This document shows, piece after piece, positions 60,262 through 64,000 of a stretch of DNA of 64,000 nt. The stretch spans positions 4,611,001 to 4,675,000 of the forward strand of contig NZ_JACHMN010000002.1 of NCBI RefSeq assembly GCF_014204945.1. Reading direction: 5' to 3'. The notes under the pieces are model-generated. The model saw nothing but the letters and a program-made list of their open reading frames with translations, did not search any database and was not told the DNA's origin. A program made the position numbers and the translations under genes. The DNA comes from Allocatelliglobosispora scoriae (lineage in GTDB: Bacteria > Actinomycetota > Actinomycetes > Mycobacteriales > Micromonosporaceae). The stretch's first letter is position 1. Each line of letters opens with the position of its first letter.

Positions 60262-61203
60262 TTAATTGCCGCCGGTCGCGCTATGGGAGGCGTTCCAGGC
60301 GTCCCTCACAATGATCTCGATCTGGGATCGGCTGGGCTTCCAGCCGAGTGCCTCCTGGGCGCGCTGCGGATCAACGACCAGGCTAGGTGGTTCGGGAACG
60401 GGCGGGCGTGATTCCACCTGAACGGCATATCCGGTTACGTCTCGTGCCGCTTGGATGATCTCGGCAACCGAGAGTCCTCGGCCGCTGCCGATGTTATAGA
60501 CCGCCGTTTCGCCGAAACGATGAACGGCGAGTATGCGGGCGATCGCGTCGGCTACGTCGGTGACATGCACGTAGTCACGCACGGTGGACCCGTCTCCGTT
60601 GACCTGGATCGGTGAGCCGGTGGCGGCTGCTGTGAGAACTTTCGGGATGATGCCACGTGCGTTGTCATCGCGGATGGTGCCATGGGCGCCAGCGAGGTTG
60701 ACCAGGCGAAGGGAGACCGCGCCGATAGCGCCGGTTCGGGCATGCTCGGCGAGGATCTGCTCTGCTGCGAGCTTGGACATCGCGTAGGGCTGCTCCGGTG
60801 CTGCCAGGAGCTCTTCGGTCATGGGGTCGGTGTGCTGCGAGCCGTAAACCGTCTGGGTCGACGCGAGCACCACCACTGGGCGTCGCGTTGGGTTGACCTG
60901 CCGGAGTGCGGTCAGGAGGTTGAGCGTCCCGCCGGTGTTGACCTCAAAGTACGTCAACGGGTCTTCGACCGAATCTCGGACGTTGCCGAGGCCTGCGAGG
61001 TGTACGACGCCGTCAAACGGCGCGGTGATCGCGGCTTGAAGCTGCTGACGATCTCGCATGTCCGCTTGAATCACCTGGACATCAACGGGCAGGCACAGGT
61101 CAACAGACCGCGACAGCAGGGCGACTTCGTGACCCTGTTCAACCAGATAGCAGGCCACAACCCGAGCAAGAAACCCGCGACCACCAGTGACGAGAATTCT
61201 CAT
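60262..61203 (-). CDS. NAD-dependent sugar epimerase/dehydratase (extended SDR, GalE-like)
   Basis: A Rossmann motif opens the protein (RILVTGGRGFLARVVACYL). A conserved LAGLGNV follows, then VLASTQTVYG and the catalytic YAMSK (Tyr and Lys, near residue 142). Later STVRDYVHVTDVADAIARIL and NIGSGRGLSV are typical of UDP-glucose 4-epimerase-like enzymes. The 313-residue length is standard. The ATG overlaps the stop of the regulator gene (ATGA), so the two are co-expressed. A sugar epimerase coupled to an element regulator is unusual; it might modify the cell surface. Confidence 0.82.
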   Translation of the reverse strand: MRILVTGGRGFLARVVACYLVEQGHEVALLSRSVDLCLPVDVQVIQADMRDRQQLQAAITAPFDGVVHLAGLGNVRDSVEDPLTYFEVNTGGTLNLLTALRQVNPTRRPVVVLASTQTVYGSQHTDPMTEELLAAPEQPYAMSKLAAEQILAEHARTGAIGAVSLRLVNLAGAHGTIRDDNARGIIPKVLTAAATGSPIQVNGDGSTVRDYVHVTDVADAIARILAVHRFGETAVYNIGSGRGLSVAEIIQAARDVTGYAVQVESRPPVPEPPSLVVDPQRAQEALGWKPSRSQIEIIVRDAWNASHSATGGN

Positions 61204-62114
61204 CAGCTGGCCTTACGGGGCTTGAGCCGGCCGCGACGCTTGACTGGCGCAAGGATCTCGGCACTCAGAAGGTCTCCGCTGTCCGGCGCGTAATCGCACC
61301 GCACCAAGCATGACCACAGGCTGTTGCGAGTCTCCTCGTAGAGGTCCTTGATGTGCTCTTGCAGGTACATGGCAGCTCCGCGCGAACCGGACGCATGAAT
61401 GCCGGCTGCGTAGATCCAGCCCCCATCGCCGTCCGGCCGCGGCAACACCCCGAGGTAGCCAAAGTCGGCAGTCTCTCCGCGATCCTGTGGCGATCGGTGA
61501 CGTTCACCCGTCGATTTGTCTTCGAGGTACCAGCCCGTGGTGTCACGGCCGAATCCGTAATTGGGGTCGCCGGTGAGCAGCTGTTCCAGCCATGGGGATT
61601 GGCGGGGACCGCAGGTCACGATCAGGCCGTCGCGGTTCATGTCGATGAACTCGGACTGGCCGACGTACTCCGTTTCGGCAGTGAGCCCGTACGACTGGGC
61701 CAGCACGGAGATGCGGTGAACGAATTCCGCGTCCTCGCGGTGAATTACCGGTCGGGTGGCATCGTGACCGGGGTAAGCAGCCGACTCCACCGGTACCGCG
61801 ATGATCACACCGTTTCCTGTGCTCAGCAGCCCACGTTCGGCCTTCGGCCGTGGGGCGCCTACCTGTGACAGGCGAGCCCGACTTACCCCAGCCTGCTCCG
61901 CTATCTCGGTCAAGGTCAGACCCTGCCCCCGTAGCTCCTCTACTGCGTCACGGCGGATCACGCCTAGCTCGCTAATGGCGTCCTGATACCGCGAAACGGC
62001 TGTAGTCGCAAGCCTCACCCGCACCAGGGGATCGCGCTCCTCCCGTACCCGCTGCATCTCCTCCATGAGCTCCTCTTCTCTATCCCACCTGCGTACCTCC
62101 CCGTTCACCTGCAT
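61203..62114 (-). CDS. HTH regulator of element C
   Basis: An N-terminal helical region with a sigma-factor-like HTH (VEELRGQGLTLTEIAEQAGV, SRARLSQV, near residues 58-88) is followed by a larger domain with VIIAVPVESAAY and IVTCGPRQSPWLEQLL. The domain is widespread in AICE HTH proteins. ATG 62114 places the start directly beside the first CGTAA-N6-TTACG site; ATG 62066, behind GAGGAG, is an alternative. It faces the transfer operon across three such sites, as expected for an autoregulated repressor. Binding is inferred. Confidence 0.7.
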   Translation of the reverse strand: MQVNGEVRRWDREEELMEEMQRVREERDPLVRVRLATTAVSRYQDAISELGVIRRDAVEELRGQGLTLTEIAEQAGVSRARLSQVGAPRPKAERGLLSTGNGVIIAVPVESAAYPGHDATRPVIHREDAEFVHRISVLAQSYGLTAETEYVGQSEFIDMNRDGLIVTCGPRQSPWLEQLLTGDPNYGFGRDTTGWYLEDKSTGERHRSPQDRGETADFGYLGVLPRPDGDGGWIYAAGIHASGSRGAAMYLQEHIKDLYEETRNSLWSCLVRCDYAPDSGDLLSAEILAPVKRRGRLKPRKAS

Positions 62115-62224
62115 CGTAACGTGCCTTACGCACGTCGCGCTATGGTCCTTGACACGTTGCCGTAACCCCCCTTACGCTCCATCCCGTAACCCCAACACGT
62201 CGATATGACGTAAGGGGGGTTACG
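62115..62224. promoter_or_regulatory. Three CGTAA-N6-TTACG operator sites with a TTGACA promoter
   Basis: Perfect 16-bp inverted sites lie at 62115-62130 (centre CGTGCC), 62161-62176 (CCCCCC) and 62209-62224 (GGGGGG), about 47 bases apart. TTGACA at 62149-62154 with a 17-base spacer to TTACGC puts the second site across the -10 of a rightward promoter; sites 2 and 3 are also inverse copies of one another. Confidence 0.75.
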
Positions 62225-62402
62225 GCAAGCCTGTCTGGGTTCCACCAGGGCGCTTGTTCTTTGACAAATGGATAGCGACAGGAAGAGGCGTGAGTGTTGC
62301 CGTGCGTGGCATCTCTGCATTGAGTCACTCGGTGACCGACCCCGGTAGATCCCGGGCGAGCAGGGCGAACGGGCGGAGGCACGAGCGCTGCATGAACCGA
62401 TC

Positions 62403-62428
62403 AGCGGCCCGGGCAGATCCGGGCCGCT
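62403..62428 (+). promoter_or_regulatory. Leader hairpin 1 of the element C transfer operon
   Basis: AGCGGCCCGG at 62403-62412 pairs with CCGGGCCGCT at 62419-62428, loop GCAGAT. It has no T-tract. Confidence 0.55.
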
Positions 62429-62458
62429 GGTCTCACTCGACTTGATTCAGAACGAAGC

Positions 62459-62488
62459 GGCCTCGGCGGGTGGCATCCCGCCGAGGCC
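62459..62488 (+). promoter_or_regulatory. Leader hairpin 2 of the element C transfer operon
   Basis: GGCCTCGGCGGG at 62459-62470 pairs with CCCGCCGAGGCC at 62477-62488 around TGGCAT, a perfect 12-bp stem 35 bases before the start. It corresponds in position and in its (C)GAGGCC end to the hairpin before the matching gene of element B. Confidence 0.6.
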
Positions 62489-62523
62489 TTCACATCGACA
62501 CCCAACCGCTGAGAAGGGAAGTC

Positions 62524-62976
62524 ATGATGCCTGTCAAGGCTATAGCGCCGGCCGCGGCTGGCGACCCGCTGGAGGTCCTGTGGACCGCTGGCCACCCGGT
62601 CGCTGAGGCGGCCGGGCGCATCTGTTCATCGCATTGGTCGTCGTTCAGCGATCTGATCGGAGGGGTCGCCTGCCGGTTGTGCTGGGAGGAGGCGATCTGG
62701 AAAGACCGGATGTTCGCCGAGGAATGCGACCTGCCCCTGGACATCGACCCGGACCCGTCCTACATCGACGAGATCGCGGTAGAGAAGGCCCTGCGGTCGC
62801 TCGACCCGACCAGCTCGGAGGCGCGGATCGATTTCGCGCTCACGGAGTTCGCGTTGACGGAGCTGGAGCGCCACGAGGCGCGCCGTCGGCTCGCGCAGCT
62901 GCGGGACCGCCGTGGTGTGCGCCGGTTTGCGTGTTCCCGGGCCGCCGCTGCCCGTAGGGCCGGTGGTGGGCGGTGA
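62524..62976 (+). CDS. Small Cys-containing AICE protein, homologue of the 47212 gene
   Basis: The 150-residue protein shares the layout of the element B gene: HPVAEAAGRICSSH, LIGGVACRLCW, DPSYIDEIAVEKAL and a C-terminal basic helix (LAQLRDRRGVRRFACSRAAA). GAAGGGAA precedes the paired ATG codons. It opens the transfer operon of element C. An insertion with a repeated FALTEFALTELE stretch makes it longer than its homologue. Confidence 0.75.
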   Translation: MMPVKAIAPAAAGDPLEVLWTAGHPVAEAAGRICSSHWSSFSDLIGGVACRLCWEEAIWKDRMFAEECDLPLDIDPDPSYIDEIAVEKALRSLDPTSSEARIDFALTEFALTELERHEARRRLAQLRDRRGVRRFACSRAAAARRAGGGR

Positions 62977-63377
62977 TCGCGACGATGCGCGACGTGGTCC
63001 GGGTGCTGAGGTTCCCGCAGCCTGGGGAGGATCCCCGGGCCGCGTATGCGGAGCTGGTCTACCTGCGCGGTAAGCGGGTGGCGTCGGTGATGTGGGGGGC
63101 CGCGATGGTCTACGCGATGCTCCGCGATGAGACCGACTACGACGACGTGACCTTGACCTCGGTGATGGCGTCGGGCGGGGTCCTGGTCTGCGGGATCGGG
63201 GCCTTCGTGGCCGGGCAGCCCGTACGGGCGGCGCTGATCGGCGCCGCGATCACGTTCGCCCTGGTCATGGTCGGCGAGGTCGTCTCGGGGACGATCGCCG
63301 ACCACGACGCGGTGATGGGCGGCACCGGCGACGATGAGGAGCTGGTGCTGGTCCGCCGCCGCAGGTGGTCGCGATGA
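62973..63377 (+). CDS. Membrane protein of the element C transfer operon, 134 aa
   Basis: GTG 62973 overlaps the preceding stop (GTGA). Three hydrophobic segments (VASVMWGAAMVYAML, VMASGGVLVCGIGAFVAG, AALIGAAITFALVMVGEVV) are followed by an acidic stretch and a basic end (VLVRRRRWSR). It may belong to the Spd-type helper proteins of AICEs; no clear family. Confidence 0.65.
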   Translation: MIATMRDVVRVLRFPQPGEDPRAAYAELVYLRGKRVASVMWGAAMVYAMLRDETDYDDVTLTSVMASGGVLVCGIGAFVAGQPVRAALIGAAITFALVMVGEVVSGTIADHDAVMGGTGDDEELVLVRRRRWSR

Positions 63378-63622
63378 CCACGCTGCGTTTCTCCGACGAC
63401 GTGCCGGTTTCCCGCGACGCGCTGCTCACCATCGCCGCGACCCTCGGCATCGACGCCGCCGCCCTGGCCGTCGCCACCGGCGGCGACTTCGCCGACGCCC
63501 TGAAGGCCGGCGGCTGGACGTACGAACGCGCCGACGCCGACCAGGGCGCCACCGCCGCCGGTCTTCTCCCGCCCGGGGTGACCGGGTACCCGGTCGGTGC
63601 CCGGTGGGGCGGTGCCCTGTGA
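63374..63622 (+). CDS. Hypothetical small AICE protein, 82 aa
   Basis: ATG 63374 overlaps the preceding stop. The sequence suggests a small helical domain (VSRDALLTIAATLGIDAAAL) with a Gly/Pro-rich end. It is part of a tightly overlapping operon of element C. Unknown function. Confidence 0.55.
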   Translation: MTTLRFSDDVPVSRDALLTIAATLGIDAAALAVATGGDFADALKAGGWTYERADADQGATAAGLLPPGVTGYPVGARWGGAL

Positions 63623-63816
63623 CGGCCCGCGCGAACTCCGGGGCGGTGCAGGTGCGCCTGGTCGGCAAGCCCGGTGCGGTGGCGGCGGTGCTGTCGCTGC
63701 TCGAACAGGCCCAGGTCACCGGCACTCCCCGCCAGCTGCCCGCTCGTCGTGCCGGTCACGTCCGGGTCTACCTGACCGTGATCCGCCGCTATCCCGCTAC
63801 CGGAGGCCCTCGATGA
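63619..63816 (+). CDS. Hypothetical small AICE protein, 65 aa
   Basis: GTG 63619 overlaps the stop before it. A short alpha/beta unit (VQVRLVGKPGAVAAVLSLLE, HVRVYLTVIRRYP) with alternating hydrophobic residues. Its stop overlaps the next start. Role unknown. Confidence 0.55.
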   Translation: MTARANSGAVQVRLVGKPGAVAAVLSLLEQAQVTGTPRQLPARRAGHVRVYLTVIRRYPATGGPR

Positions 63817-64000
63817 ACACCCCGAACCTGCGCGGGCAGGGGCCGATGGCCCTGCTCAGCGTGTTCTACGCCGCGACCGCCGGGCTGGCCCTGTATGGGC
63901 AGTCCGACGGGATCATGCTCCACCTGCGGTTCGACCGGTGGTCGGCCCTGGCCGTCGCCGCCGTCGTCGAGCTCCTCGCCGCCGTGCTGTTCGCGTTCGC
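63813..64000 (+). CDS. SpdB/DUF2637-like membrane protein, N-terminal part (cut by window end)
   Basis: ATG 63813 follows GGAGG and overlaps the preceding stop. The 62 visible codons give two hydrophobic segments (MALLSVFYAATAGLALYG and LAVAAVVELLAAVLFAFA) with an acidic Glu in the second, as in DUF2637 proteins of AICEs. In element B the SpdB gene holds a similar place after the first operon gene. The translocase gene is expected just beyond the window. Confidence 0.55.
   Translation, partial: MNTPNLRGQGPMALLSVFYAATAGLALYGQSDGIMLHLRFDRWSALAVAAVVELLAAVLFAF

Overview
The DNA is uniformly GC-rich (about 70 percent, with a few poorer patches). It uses GTG starts, ATGA/GTGA start-stop overlaps, and protein families (SpdB/DUF2637, TraSA-type FtsK translocase, DUF5919 regulators, BTAD proteins, EACC1-CHAT) that point to an actinomycete. 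Micromonosporaceae or a related filamentous family is my guess, not something the sequence proves. Almost nothing in the window looks like core chromosome. It reads as a run of integrated mobile elements packed against one tRNA gene.

Region 1 (1-12.8 kb) is the transfer and accessory module of a type IV secretion-like conjugative element (element A). It holds the end of a VirB4-like ATPase, a VirD4/TraG-like coupling protein, a replication-relaxation protein, a chain of small plasmid-type genes (one DUF932 protein, several winged-helix proteins, a tandem Cys-rich pair) often separated by terminator-like hairpins, and an NlpC/P60 cell-wall hydrolase. Region 2 (12.8-20.2 kb) is a cargo zone: a PD-(D/E)XK-like nuclease, a broken PIN-domain gene, and an HTH protein fused to the N-terminal domain of BsuBI/PstI restriction enzymes but lacking the nuclease part. 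Duplicated fragments of the flanking genes bound this zone. Region 3 (20.2-33.9 kb) has a leftward operon (LysM-BTAD protein, frameshifted prepilin peptidase, SpdB-like membrane protein), an EACC1-CHAT two-gene predicted conflict system, a divergent pair (Hsp70-like membrane fusion / BTAD protein), and a membrane protein with an actinobacterial N-terminal module. Region 4 (34-39.7 kb) has an IS5-like insertion, AT-richer foreign DNA, and a large serine recombinase whose 3' end runs into a tRNA-Arg(CCG) 3' fragment.

Element B (39.6-56.0 kb) is a nearly complete actinomycete integrative and conjugative element (AICE). It is bounded by two identical 44-bp direct repeats made of the tRNA-Arg 3' half. 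From left to right it has defence-like cargo (TIR-NB-ARC-TPR protein, AAA ATPase), small HTH and HD-domain genes, and a regulator/Nudix pair. The transfer operon follows: small Cys protein, SpdB/DUF2637, Pif-like Nudix, TraSA-like translocase. A cluster of CTAGC-type octamers lies directly after the translocase (candidate clt). Then come small genes, a DnaB-N/DUF3987 replication protein, a large iterated inverted repeat (candidate origin), excisionase, tyrosine integrase and the right att site.

Element C (from 56.0 kb past the window end) looks like a second AICE. It begins with TCCGCA iteron-like repeats and cargo (truncated TPR protein, membrane protein, sugar epimerase). An HTH regulator follows, facing three CGTAA-N6-TTACG operators, then a transfer operon that starts like that of element B. 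Neither 44-bp att copy has the tRNA 5' half, so I predict the intact tRNA-Arg(CCG) lies to the right of the window on the minus strand, with A, B and C stacked by repeated integration. Several genes carry single-base frameshifts, which may be real decay or assembly error.
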